Source: Calothrix sp. FI2-JRJ7 (GTDB lineage: Bacteria > Cyanobacteriota > Cyanobacteriia > Cyanobacteriales > Nostocaceae). Taken from it: a stretch of 64,000 bases of DNA. The position numbers and the translations under genes were made by a program. The notes beneath the pieces were generated by a model that saw only the letters and a list, made by a program, of their open reading frames with translations, was not told where the DNA came from and ran no database searches. The DNA lies in the NCBI GenBank assembly GCA_019359675.1, contig JAHHGX010000080.1, forward strand, positions 1 through 64,000, in the 5' to 3' direction. Shown one piece after another: positions 20,051 to 27,141 of this stretch. Each line of letters starts with the position of its first letter. Position 1 is the first letter of the stretch.

Positions 20051-20575
20051 TTATTTTTTGTTTCTTAATTTGAAAACTGCGAAAGCTGCTACTAGAAGGC
20101 AAATCATTGATTCAATCGGAGAGAAATTAATATCGGGCTTTTTGCCGTGTACAATAGCTTCACCAGCTTTAACCTCTGTAATCGCGCCCTGTTTTAGGTT
20201 CTCGATTTCAAACCCTTTGTAGATACTGTACCCAGCGTTTGCTGATGTTATCCCTGCCCCTAGAAGCCCTGAGATGAACCGTTTGGGGTTATCTATGGAA
20301 ACACCCATTGAGTTGTCTATTTGCGTCAAAGATTGGTGTATAGGCGCCAAGCAGGGGATAATGACCGCTACAGTGGGAAGGAACCCGGAATAACCAAGTA
20401 TGCAATTTGCTGCTGTTTGTGCTGATAGCAAGGCTAGTAGCTTGGCTACTTCACTAATGTTTTGAATTTCACCGTGCGTATCGTTAATATGTGATTCTAA
20501 GCGTTTGTGGTCGAAGCTTTCCGGTGTTGGCACCGCCGGGGGTACCTCTTGTTCGTATTTCTTTAGTAACGTCAT
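20051..20575 (-). CDS. Membrane protein, 174 aa
   Basis: It has a basic, proline-rich cytosolic N-terminus and hydrophobic segments near residues 45-80 (A-A-N-C-I-L-G-Y-S-G-F-L and V-A-V-I-I-P-C-L-A-P), a glycine-rich segment near 105, and a C-terminal helix (I-C-L-L-V-A-A-F-A-V-F-K-L-R). Its ATG lies 3 bp after the stop codon of the preceding 196-aa gene, so the two are coupled. It is unrecognised; likely a partner of the ATPase in the membrane. Confidence 0.55.
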   Translation of the reverse strand: MTLLKKYEQEVPPAVPTPESFDHKRLESHINDTHGEIQNISEVAKLLALLSAQTAANCILGYSGFLPTVAVIIPCLAPIHQSLTQIDNSMGVSIDNPKRFISGLLGAGITSANAGYSIYKGFEIENLKQGAITEVKAGEAIVHGKKPDINFSPIESMICLLVAAFAVFKLRNKK

Positions 20576-20578
20576 TTA

Positions 20579-21169
20579 TCAACCCTCAATTATTTTGTTC
20601 ATCCAATTACCGAGTCTCTGTCCTAACTTGAGCAATGCACCACCACCGGGTAATGTCTTAACTTGTTCTTTTGTTACTTGTTCGCTGATTGCTTTTGATT
20701 GTGCTTGGGCTGTAATGTCCAATATACGCAGGTTCGCTTGATGTTGGAGATTCATAGTACCCAGTGCCTTTTGATGCGCTGCTTGCCCTAATGCAAGGGC
20801 GTTGGCAGTACGTCGTGTAATCAGTTCGATACTTTGCTTAACTTCCTGGTCGGCAACACGGTTGCTTGCCCATGAACTCGCTATCTTTGTTAGTGAATCA
20901 CGGGCTGTAGCAAGGAATTTTGACTCTGCTTCTGCAATCTGTGCTGTGGCAGTGGTTCCTTCAGCAAGAGTACTAAAGACTACTTCAGCGTTTTTAGCAC
21001 GGGTCTTTTGGTACTCTGTCCACTGGGTTATTGCTCCTTGTGCTGTGCCGTCGCCATTTAAAGCCGCGTCTACCAATTCTTTGGTTATGCCGCTGGCTTG
21101 GTCTAGTAGGTTGTAGATATAAGGCGACGAATTCTCTCTGTCTTTTTCGCTGAATAAGTTCCAACTCAT
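20579..21169 (-). CDS. Coiled-coil protein, 196 aa
   Basis: A soluble, alanine/glutamine-rich helical protein with long predicted coiled coils (residues about 50-170) and a glycine turn (L-P-G-G-G-A-L-L) before the C-terminal helix. A near-perfect AGGAGG lies 7 bases before the ATG and overlaps the stop codon of the preceding 46-aa gene. The strong site suggests that this is the most abundant product of the operon, perhaps a structural subunit. The family is unknown. Confidence 0.55.
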   Translation of the reverse strand: MSWNLFSEKDRENSSPYIYNLLDQASGITKELVDAALNGDGTAQGAITQWTEYQKTRAKNAEVVFSTLAEGTTATAQIAEAESKFLATARDSLTKIASSWASNRVADQEVKQSIELITRRTANALALGQAAHQKALGTMNLQHQANLRILDITAQAQSKAISEQVTKEQVKTLPGGGALLKLGQRLGNWMNKIIEG

Positions 21170-21181
21170 TTTCTTTACCTC

Positions 21182-21322
21182 CTATTCCGCTGTTATTATT
21201 GAAAAAACTATTAGAAAGCCAACGTAACAACTTGCTATGTATGCTTGTGTAAATAAACACAGTGAGAATATCGATATTAAAACTATTTGCTCACTTTTTC
21301 CGAAATTTGGTCTTCTGTACAT
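21182..21322 (-). CDS. Small two-helix membrane protein, 46 aa
   Basis: The frame M-Y-R-R-P-N-F-G-K-S-E-Q carries two hydrophobic helices (I-V-L-I-S-I-F-S-L-C-L-F and V-G-F-L-I-V-F-S-I-I). AGGAG stands 7 bases before the ATG, and its stop is embedded in the ribosome binding site of the next gene. It belongs to the ATPase operon. Confidence 0.6.
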   Translation of the reverse strand: MYRRPNFGKSEQIVLISIFSLCLFTQAYIASCYVGFLIVFSIITAE

Positions 21323-21334
21323 ATACCGCTCCTA

Positions 21335-21418
21335 CTAACGAAATGTGGTTATCAAAATGAATACTAAAAATAATCCTTGGGCTGATGCTAAAACTAAAAG
21401 CTTTGATTCTGAATTCAT
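21335..21418 (-). CDS. Possible 27-aa membrane peptide
   Basis: The frame M-N-S-E-S-K-L-L-V-L-A-S-A-Q-G-L-F-L-V-F is almost all one membrane helix. It ends 12 bp before the next small gene. No ribosome binding site is visible, so the call is weak. It may be the first gene of the operon that ends with the ATPase. Confidence 0.3.
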   Translation of the reverse strand: MNSESKLLVLASAQGLFLVFILITTFR

Positions 21419-21714
21419 GGGAAAATCTTTGTGTGTTATATCGCTTTGGGGTTATCGCTGAATTTATTCGGTGGTAATCTTTTTTACTTTTTACCTCGAA
21501 GTCCTCTTTACCCCTCTATTTATATTGTACCGTACTGCGTGCCTAATTCATGCATTATTTAGTGTTTCATTAATCAGAATATTAGTGATACAATACTGAT
21601 ATAATTACTTAAAGTTATGTATCGCTTTAAACCGCAGATTAAAACCCCGGAATAACCAACGAATAAACGGTAAAATACTTACAAAGCCTATTATTCATCG
21701 CAGGAAGGTACAAA

Positions 21715-21927
21715 GTGGCAACCAAAGGGTATAAAGGAAAAAGAAACAACATCACTTTTCCCGTCTCTCTCGCTGAAGTTATCGAAGATATTGCAGAAAA
21801 AGAAAACCGCGCATTCTCACAGGCAGTAGTCCTGCTCTGTATCGAAGCTATCAAAGCTAGAGGAATTGAGTATGATATCACTGATTACTTACGTAACATG
21901 CGAAGCAAAGCAGCAACCGCCGATTAA
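21715..21927 (+). CDS. Ribbon-helix-helix protein, 70 aa
   Basis: A CopG/Arc-like DNA-binding protein: the beta strand N-N-I-T-F-P-V-S-L is followed by two helices (A-E-V-I-E-D-I-A-E-K-E and F-S-Q-A-V-V-L-L-C-I-E-A). It starts with GTG at 21715, supported by AGGAAGG 7 bases upstream. Transcription ends at the hairpin 21952-21983. It is a sibling of the proteins at 25459 and 39228 in the same element, and likely an autoregulator or plasmid-maintenance repressor. Confidence 0.75.
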   Translation: MATKGYKGKRNNITFPVSLAEVIEDIAEKENRAFSQAVVLLCIEAIKARGIEYDITDYLRNMRSKAATAD

Positions 21928-21951
21928 AAACAATAATCTCGTATGCCGCAC

Positions 21952-21983
21952 AATCCCTAGAACTCATGTCCTAGGGATTTTTC
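21952..21983 (+). terminator. Rho-independent terminator
   Basis: AATCCCTAG (21952-21960) pairs with CTAGGGATT (21971-21979), followed by a T-run. It lies 25 bp after the ribbon-helix-helix gene. Confidence 0.8.
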
Positions 21984-22028
21984 GTTGACCGAGCCTTAGA
22001 AAAAACTAAGGTTATGTCGTTGAAAAAT
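21980..22028. repeat. Dispersed palindrome, copy C
   Basis: Inverse orientation: the inner stem CCTTAG / CTAAGG surrounds an A-run, and outer arms TTTTCgTTGAC and GTCgTTGAAAA pair with one mismatch. It directly abuts the terminator. Confidence 0.65.
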
Positions 22029-22736
22029 CTATTGTTACGTTGCCAGCGAATAAACCAATATTGTTTGTTAATACTGTTGATTCCCTACATTAGCCACGTC
22101 AGAATCGCCTACAATACCTATGAAAACATTCAGTAGAATCTTTGGTTATTCGGCAATTTGTCTCTCAGGTACACCTACAATGAGCTACAAGGCAATATCA
22201 TTGTTTTGTGCGGTCTTCACTTCGATTTCAAATCGCATCGAGCCACCTGCAATGACCTACAAGGCAATATTCTTTATCCGTGCGGTGTTTGCCCCATCGA
22301 ATTAGTTCGGTGATACCAGCACTATATCTTAGTGCCATCGATAGACAACAAGTAAAACAGAGACACTTGCCGCTAGGTTAAAAACGGTGACAATTGTTTG
22401 GTTAAAAAAAGCACTGTGTTAGCACCACTTTATTATTTTATTGGAGAATTTTCTCATAGCCCCCCATTAATTCTTACAATAATATAGGAAGCTATGAGTA
22501 AACTCTAACCTATACACAACAAAACTTTCAGCGATTTTCAAAAATTGAAAAACACGTTGCACTAACTGAATTCTCAACAAGTTTTTCCATTAAATCACAA
22601 CGAACTTTTAGCATGGGGTGGGCACCAAAGGTTAAACGAGCCGTGTCGTATCAATAAAATATACAACAAAAATACCCGGCGCCTAAAAAACATCGGGTAT
22701 AATTTAGGTATTGTGTTTTTTCGTTGGGGGCACTGG
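22029..22736. other. Noncoding gap with tandem repeats and a long inverted repeat copy
   Basis: Two tandem units (about 22170-22222 and 22243-22295) share CACCT.CAATGA.CTACAAGGCAATAT and TGCGGT, with a degenerate third upstream. The 81-bp segment 22428-22508 is the inverse of 39839-39919. The 61-codon frame across the tandem units only reflects the repeat and is not called. Confidence 0.55.
22428..22508 (-). repeat. 81-bp inverted repeat, copy A
   Basis: Nearly identical to the reverse complement of 39839-39919, with only a few mismatches. The segment can fold, with TCATAGC at one end pairing with GCTATGA at the other. The two copies enclose 17 kb that includes the replication gene, so they are potential substrates for inversion. 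Confidence 0.8.
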
Positions 22737-23003
22737 TTAACCCTGTGCTTCCTCGTTTCTATCCTCTGAAAGCTCGATACAAGCCCCACGTAATTCTAAC
22801 GCCGCCTTTTTCCCTTTGGGGTCATCATTGAGTGCCTGAGAGCATAATTCAAAGAAATCGGTTAAGTTCATACGTTCACTTTTATTAAAGGCTTTTCTCA
22901 GAGCATTTAAATCTCTAAGTGTTTTTGCTAGGTTGACGTCGTACATTTCACAAATGTCTCTGAGTGTGTCGATATTTTTCTGTATTTCCTCATCTTGATT
23001 CAT
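22737..23003 (-). CDS. Hypothetical helical protein, 88 aa (paralogue 1)
   Basis: The start M-N-Q-D-E-E at 23003 is preferred to an upstream M without ribosome binding site; GGAAACTCAAG precedes it. It is helical throughout, with D-I-C-E-M-Y-D-V-N-L-A-K-T-L and an ending D-P-K-G-K-K-A-A-L-E-L-R-G-A-C. The C-terminal pattern P-K-x3-A-A-x-E-L is shared with the 111-aa protein encoded at 23138, so the two are probably paralogues. Function unknown. Confidence 0.55.
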   Translation of the reverse strand: MNQDEEIQKNIDTLRDICEMYDVNLAKTLRDLNALRKAFNKSERMNLTDFFELCSQALNDDPKGKKAALELRGACIELSEDRNEEAQG

Positions 23004-23137
23004 TATCTTGAGTTTCCGCCGGAACATTTCTATTTAATTTTCATTGAAGTCTATATCGGTGGCATTTCCAAGGGCGTTCAGCGATGTTTTATCGTTGGGG
23101 AGCGCACCCGGTTAATCCGGTGCTTCCTCCTTTTTAT

Positions 23138-23473
23138 TTACGCATCGACGCTATCGCAGTAAGTCCAGAGTTCTTCAGCCGCCGTAGCTTCTTTAGGATG
23201 ACTATCGAGTAAATTCTCACTTAGTCCATCGAATAGCTCACCAAGGCTTAAATCAGTGCTTTGGAATATCGTATTTAACACTGATAGTCCCCGTGCTACA
23301 TCCTCGGATTGAAAACCATTGTCTTTCATGATTTGAGCAATGACTGCTTTGTTTTGCTCTCTCTTCGCTGCTTTTTCTTGAAGAATCAGGTCTTCACGGA
23401 TAGTTTCAATGTGTTCATGCTGTTCGCGGCGGTACTGGACTTCTAAGTAAACTCTTTGTGCTGTGTAATCCAT
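23138..23473 (-). CDS. Hypothetical helical protein, 111 aa (paralogue 2)
   Basis: A charged N-terminal coiled coil (V-Q-Y-R-R-E-Q-H-E-H-I-E) precedes a region like paralogue 1, ending H-P-K-E-A-T-A-A-E-E-L-W-T-Y-C. AAGGA lies 8 bases before the ATG. After the stop, the DNA still resembles the 3' end of paralogue 1 (GAGGAAGCAC followed by a TTAACC block), so the C-terminus may have been shortened. Its 5' leader shares the motif CGAAAAAACACAA with neighbouring genes. Confidence 0.6.
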   Translation of the reverse strand: MDYTAQRVYLEVQYRREQHEHIETIREDLILQEKAAKREQNKAVIAQIMKDNGFQSEDVARGLSVLNTIFQSTDLSLGELFDGLSENLLDSHPKEATAAEELWTYCDSVDA

Positions 23474-23558
23474 GATTTTAATCCTTGTGTTTTTTCGTTG
23501 GGTGAATTCGTCGTTAGTCTTTCAGGGGAACCAGACTAGGAGCCTGGTTTGTCGTCTC

Positions 23559-23678
23559 TTACTGCTTAATCGAGTGGTAGTATCTTGCTTCGTATCTGTT
23601 CAGTAAGTTATTCGGTGGATAGCTGTAAATCACAATCGCTACCATAAGCAGCAAAGAAGGCATTGAAAATTTAATCAT
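23559..23678 (-). CDS. Small membrane protein, 39 aa
   Basis: The frame M-I-K-F-S-M-P-S-L-L-L-M-V-A-I-V-I-Y has one N-terminal membrane helix and a basic tail (R-Y-E-A-R-Y-Y-H-S-I-K-Q). It has the same upstream leader motif CGAAAAAACACAA as the next gene in line, at the same distance, which is the main support. Function unknown. Confidence 0.45.
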   Translation of the reverse strand: MIKFSMPSLLLMVAIVIYSYPPNNLLNRYEARYYHSIKQ

Positions 23679-23899
23679 GGTTGAAATCTTTTGTGTTTTT
23701 TCGCTGGGGCTTCTCTCTCTCTTGCCCTCATGTATCTAATATATCGCATTTGGTGGTATTATGCCACCACTTTCAGTGAATAATGCATAAAAATATACCG
23801 CAGACTTTGACATTCTTTGTGGACAAAATCAATGGATAGTGGTGGTAAAGTGGTGGAACTTATGTTAGTATATTTGTATAAAAAAACAGGGAGATGAGA

Positions 23900-24097
23900 A
23901 TGCCAAGAAAAAACCAGGATTTAGTAACCAGAACAACGAGGATGCCTAAAGACCTCGACCAAATAATCAAAGATTACAGCCAGCGAAATAAGATTAGCGA
24001 AAATGCAACTATTAATATTTTTGTAAGAGAATATTCAAAGTTAAAAGGTCTATTGGTGGAAGACATAAAGCCAACAAAGGAAATAACCAACGATTAA
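23900..24097 (+). CDS. Ribbon-helix-helix-like protein, 65 aa
   Basis: The strand V-T-R-T-T-R-M-P is followed by helices D-L-D-Q-I-I-K-D-Y-S and A-T-I-N-I-F-V-R-E-Y, as in plasmid CopG/Arc-type repressors. The second of two nearby ATGs is chosen because AGGGAG stands at the right distance from it. It is probably co-transcribed with the GIY-YIG gene 63 bp downstream. Confidence 0.65.
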   Translation: MPRKNQDLVTRTTRMPKDLDQIIKDYSQRNKISENATINIFVREYSKLKGLLVEDIKPTKEITND

Positions 24098-24160
24098 TCC
24101 AGTAAACAATAAATATAGAATTATTTGAGTTAAGTACAGAAGAACAAAGGAAAACAACCA

Positions 24161-24610
24161 ATGATAGGTCTAGAGCAACCAAACCTAAAACCCTTACCTT
24201 GGGTTTCCCTCAATGCTAAGAGCCAATTACCAGCTACCAGCGGCATTTACATTGCTATCAATTCGCAAAATAAAGTTGAGTATATTGGGCGTAGTGTTAA
24301 TATCCGCCAGCGATGGGAGAACCACCATAGATACAAGCAGTTAAAAAGTATCGGCGGAATAAAGCTCTGTTATCTTGCTGTCGAGAACGTTGATTTACTC
24401 AATAGATTAGAAACAGCATTGATAACTTGTTTAAAACCACCGCTAAATTTTACTCGTGTTCAATCATCTAAAAAGAAACAGCGGATTGCAACAAAGACAA
24501 CGATTTTTTCGTATGAACTCGGAGAAATAACCTTTGTTCATGATAAAGAACGTGAACTACTTAAAATTTCAGCAATGGTTTTAATGCTAAAAGATGTATT
24601 TACCCACTGA
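24161..24610 (+). CDS. GIY-YIG nuclease-domain protein, 149 aa
   Basis: Residues about 27-75 carry the hallmark strands G-I-Y-I-A-I and V-E-Y-I-G-R-S, followed by the helix with the catalytic arginine (I-R-Q-R-W-E-N-H-H) and a glutamate in L-E-T-A-L-I. The domain cuts DNA in homing nucleases, UvrC and some restriction enzymes. The remaining C-terminus is basic and unassigned. AAAGGA precedes the ATG. Position in element 1 suggests a mobile or defence function. Confidence 0.8.
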   Translation: MIGLEQPNLKPLPWVSLNAKSQLPATSGIYIAINSQNKVEYIGRSVNIRQRWENHHRYKQLKSIGGIKLCYLAVENVDLLNRLETALITCLKPPLNFTRVQSSKKKQRIATKTTIFSYELGEITFVHDKERELLKISAMVLMLKDVFTH

Positions 24611-24688
24611 ATAAACAAAGCATTGCCAATGCAGTAATACTGAGAATCAATGCAGTATTTTTACGCAGTATGCACGCAGTAACAATCA

Positions 24689-24883
24689 ATGAGCAAACAG
24701 AAGCAAACCAGGGAACTAGCCAATAAACTACGCTTTGATATTCAAAATCTTCAGGGTAAACTAGGGTATCAAGACAGAAAATGTCCAGTGTGGGGTATCG
24801 TTGATAAAGATACACAAAGAGTAATTGCAATGTACTCTAACTGGGACTCAATAATTAAGTTTTTAAAATCAAAGATAAATTAA
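24689..24883 (+). CDS. Hypothetical protein, 64 aa
   Basis: A short basic protein: M-S-K-Q-K-Q-T-R-E-L-A-N-K-L-R, then P-V-W-G-I-V-D-K-D-T-Q-R-V-I-A-M-Y, a pattern of strand and turn like a small single-strand or RNA-binding fold. It ends just before a terminator hairpin, which supports it as the last gene of the unit starting at 23900. The family is unknown. Confidence 0.45.
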   Translation: MSKQKQTRELANKLRFDIQNLQGKLGYQDRKCPVWGIVDKDTQRVIAMYSNWDSIIKFLKSKIN

Positions 24884-24890
24884 TAATCTA

Positions 24891-24916
24891 CCTCTGGTTA
24901 AACCAAGGGGCTTTTT
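24891..24916 (+). terminator. Probable terminator
   Basis: CCTCTGGTT pairs imperfectly with AACCAAGGGG, followed by CTTTTT, 8 bp after the 64-aa gene. Confidence 0.65.
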
Positions 24917-24941
24917 AACATAAATTCACGACATTTATCGC

Positions 24942-25028
24942 TGTTGCCTTGGTTTGTTGCCTTGGGCAACACATTAATATTGCGTTGTTAGGCAACAACG
25001 ATACTTCCCATTGGATTTTAGGCAACAC
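24942..25028. repeat. GGCAACA motif cluster A
   Basis: Five GGCAACA motifs (two as TGTTGCC) in 87 bp; one pair forms TTGCCTTGGGCAA. A second cluster lies at 26040-26147. Together they bracket the small genes at 25459 and 25817. The pattern is iteron-like, but no replication function is shown. Confidence 0.5.
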
Positions 25029-25458
25029 CAGGTAAATCGTTGATTTTATCCCTGTGGCGCCGCTGTAAAACGTTAACTCACTACGGATGATGCTTTAGAT
25101 ATTCAATAATAAGTATCAGCGCTCTTTCAATAAATATAAGTATCAACAAAAATATACTTATGTCCGATGCTTCTTTATCTATTGATTACCCTCTGTTAAC
25201 AGCAACCAGCGGTGTTTATCGCTGTTTCCTAACTTTGTATTTGTTGCTACATTTTCTGTTTACTTTAGCTGTTTCCTTCCTTGTTTCCCAAAGGAAACAT
25301 CCGATAAGCTGAACTAAGGAGACAAGAAAACACTGGGACAAACGGCGATTTTAACCGCTGTAGCGACGCTGTAAAAATATCGCTGGTTAACCAATAATGT
25401 GAATGAAGTACTACTATTCGGGTTATTATTAAAAAAGATAAACTTATGAGAATTTTTT

Positions 25459-25626
25459 ATGGTAGAGCCAACGCGCCGATATAAGGGTAAAAAAGTAACA
25501 GCGATAGTGCCATTGACGACATACGAAGAAATCGAAAAGATTGCAACCGAAGACAAAAAAAGTATTGCTTCAACATTAGTGGCATTGGCTATCGAAGGAT
25601 TAAAGTACCGAAAAAACCAAAATTGA
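25459..25626 (+). CDS. Ribbon-helix-helix protein, 55 aa
   Basis: A short relative of the protein at 21715: Y-K-G-K-K-V-T-A-I-V-P-L-T-T-Y-E-E-I-E-K-I-A, then S-I-A-S-T-L-V-A-L-A-I-E-G-L. The shared Y-K-G-K and strand-helix-helix layout make it a CopG-like DNA-binding protein. A clear terminator follows. Confidence 0.7.
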   Translation: MVEPTRRYKGKKVTAIVPLTTYEEIEKIATEDKKSIASTLVALAIEGLKYRKNQN

Positions 25627-25651
25627 AATACAACGTTTACTAATTAATGAG

Positions 25652-25682
25652 CCTCTGAGATTTAGACCCAGAGGTTTTTTCT
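25652..25682 (+). terminator. Rho-independent terminator
   Basis: CCTCTG (25652-25657) pairs with CAGAGG (25669-25674), then six T. It serves the 55-aa regulator gene. Confidence 0.85.
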
Positions 25683-25720
25683 TCGATTAAGCCTCGTAAA
25701 AATTAAAGCCCAGTCGTTGT
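25683..25720. repeat. Dispersed palindrome, copy D (degenerate)
   Basis: CGATTAAGCCTCGTAAAAA followed by TTAAAG and AGTCGTTG. It keeps the layout of copy B with weaker pairing, and again follows a terminator. Confidence 0.45.
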
Positions 25721-25816
25721 AAATTAACCTTGATATTTTTATTAAAAATTCTACTGTACACCAACGATTTCCATATAATCTACGTTTATCCGTTGGTACG
25801 TAAAATCGCTGCGCGC

Positions 25817-25960
25817 TTACTGTCCCAATTCGCGGAGAAGTTGAGCGACTTTCTTCTTATGTTGCCGAATCGACGGCTTACGCTCTGGCTTCGGTAGTTG
25901 GGGTATCGATGCTTCCAACCACTGAATTGCTCGCTGTTTTTCTTCTGAAAGTTTGCCCAT
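25817..25960 (-). CDS. Small basic protein, 47 aa
   Basis: The frame M-G-K-L-S-E-E-K-Q-R-A-I-Q-W-L-E-A-S-I continues P-K-P-E-R-K-P-S and a helical tail. The A-I-x-W-L-E-x-S pattern also occurs in the 70-aa protein at 28506, so both probably belong to one small family. Function unknown. Confidence 0.5.
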   Translation of the reverse strand: MGKLSEEKQRAIQWLEASIPQLPKPERKPSIRQHKKKVAQLLRELGQ

Positions 25961-26039
25961 AAAATCCACAATTCATGAATGCAGTCCTGATATTTTACGG
26001 TGAAGTAAGCACTGGATAAATTTAATTATTTACCCCCTG

Positions 26040-26147
26040 TTGCCTCAAATCGGCTCCGTGGGATTTTTGTTCCCTAACAACGGCATATCAATGTTTTGCC
26101 TTAAGGCAACACAAAATGTATCAAAAGTTATAAAGTTAGGCAACACT
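26040..26147. repeat. GGCAACA motif cluster B
   Basis: Three copies of GGCAACA or its complement; one forms TTGCCTTAAGGCAA, a 14-bp perfect palindrome. See cluster A. Confidence 0.45.
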
Positions 26148-26240
26148 AATCTTTTTACTGGGTTACTGTTAAGTAATTACTGTAAATACTATAGCTCGGA
26201 ACAATGAGGTTATACCAGTGATTCCTATCAAAAAAATATT

Positions 26241-26492
26241 ATGAAAATTCGCTACAACGTTGACCCCAAAGCATCGAAAAATAAACCAGCGGATAAGGTC
26301 GTTACGGTTGACCGTGCATTGTTTTCAAGGTTTAAAAATCGCAATTACATCATTAGAAATCCAGAGATTTATTCAACAATAAAAACCATAAAATTCATCT
26401 GCAAACAAAACCGCGAGAGTCGATACTTTGAGCTTGTCCATGAAATCAGGCACAGGTTTCAGCTCAGAAAACCCGAAGAATGGGATTTTTGA
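26241..26492 (+). CDS. Hypothetical protein, 83 aa (full-length paralogue of 9817)
   Basis: Basic protein M-K-I-R-Y-N-V-D-P-K-A-S, with T-V-D-R-A-L-F-S, N-R-N-Y-I-I-R, K-T-I-K-F-I-C-K-Q-N-R-E and an ending of basic and aromatic residues. Conservation of these blocks between two copies, against divergent third bases, indicates selection at the protein level. The same downstream structured DNA follows both. The family is unrecognised. Confidence 0.6.
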   Translation: MKIRYNVDPKASKNKPADKVVTVDRALFSRFKNRNYIIRNPEIYSTIKTIKFICKQNRESRYFELVHEIRHRFQLRKPEEWDF

Positions 26493-26572
26493 TTACTGAG
26501 TCTTGTAGGTGCCGGAGAATCAATATTTAGGAAATGCCAATGATATAGCCGATGGATTTTAAAGGGCTTACA

Positions 26573-26740
26573 GCGCATTCTGGCAGGGGTAATATCGGTG
26601 ATACAGAGCATTGCAGCGCGCAGGTAGAAATCGGTGTGTCTACCCCTTGGCTTCTTTCTTTATAAGAGAAACAGATTCATGGGGTAGACAAAGATGTGGA
26701 ATCAATGACCTGCCCTCGCCTCGGCTCCACATGTGTTGTG
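26573..26740. repeat. Duplicated structured segment, copy B
   Basis: Matches 10139-10232, but with about 70 bp inserted before the closing CTCCACATGTGTTG. In this copy GTCTACCCC can also pair with GGGGTAGAC about 40 bp downstream, giving an alternative hairpin. A stable untranslated RNA or a 3' regulatory element is possible. Confidence 0.65.
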
Positions 26741-26851
26741 TTGAAATATACTACATTTTAAATACAAAATAATACATCGAACAGGTGCCGGATGTTAGCC
26801 ATTAATGCGCGATAATTATTCCCATTATAGGTACACAAAAAGTAAAATCCT

Positions 26852-26899
26852 TGATGCATGAGCGCTAATTATTTATATATTAATTACAGTCATGCATCA
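26852..26899. repeat. Hairpin, 10-bp arms
   Basis: TGATGCATGA (26852-26861) pairs with TCATGCATCA (26890-26899) around an AT-rich loop. No T-tract follows. Confidence 0.5.
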
Positions 26900-26919
26900 C
26901 GACGTAAATAAGTCAGGGG

Positions 26920-27120
26920 CTACTTTACAACGCATTTTGCCCTTGCTGTATCCAATTGCTGTAACATTAATGTAGTACGTTGAGCCACATCCATTGCACC
27001 TAGTCGAGGGGTTGCACCGGACTGCCTCTTGGTAATAATAACTTTTGTACTAACAATGTCTTTGATACTGCGTGTTTTTGTGTCCCTTATTGAGAGGCGC
27101 TGGAGTCCTATCGGCTGACA
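26920..27120 (-). pseudogene. Possible decayed small gene
   Basis: On the minus strand, M-S-A-D-R-T-P-A-P-L starts at 27120 but stops early. A second frame overlapping it runs through Q-S-G-A-T-P-R-L-G-A-M-D-V-A-Q-R to a stop at 26920. The two together look like one 60-65 aa gene with a frameshift. It is unrecognised. Confidence 0.3.
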
Positions 27121-27141
27121 TTAAAATGAATGCGCTAGCTG

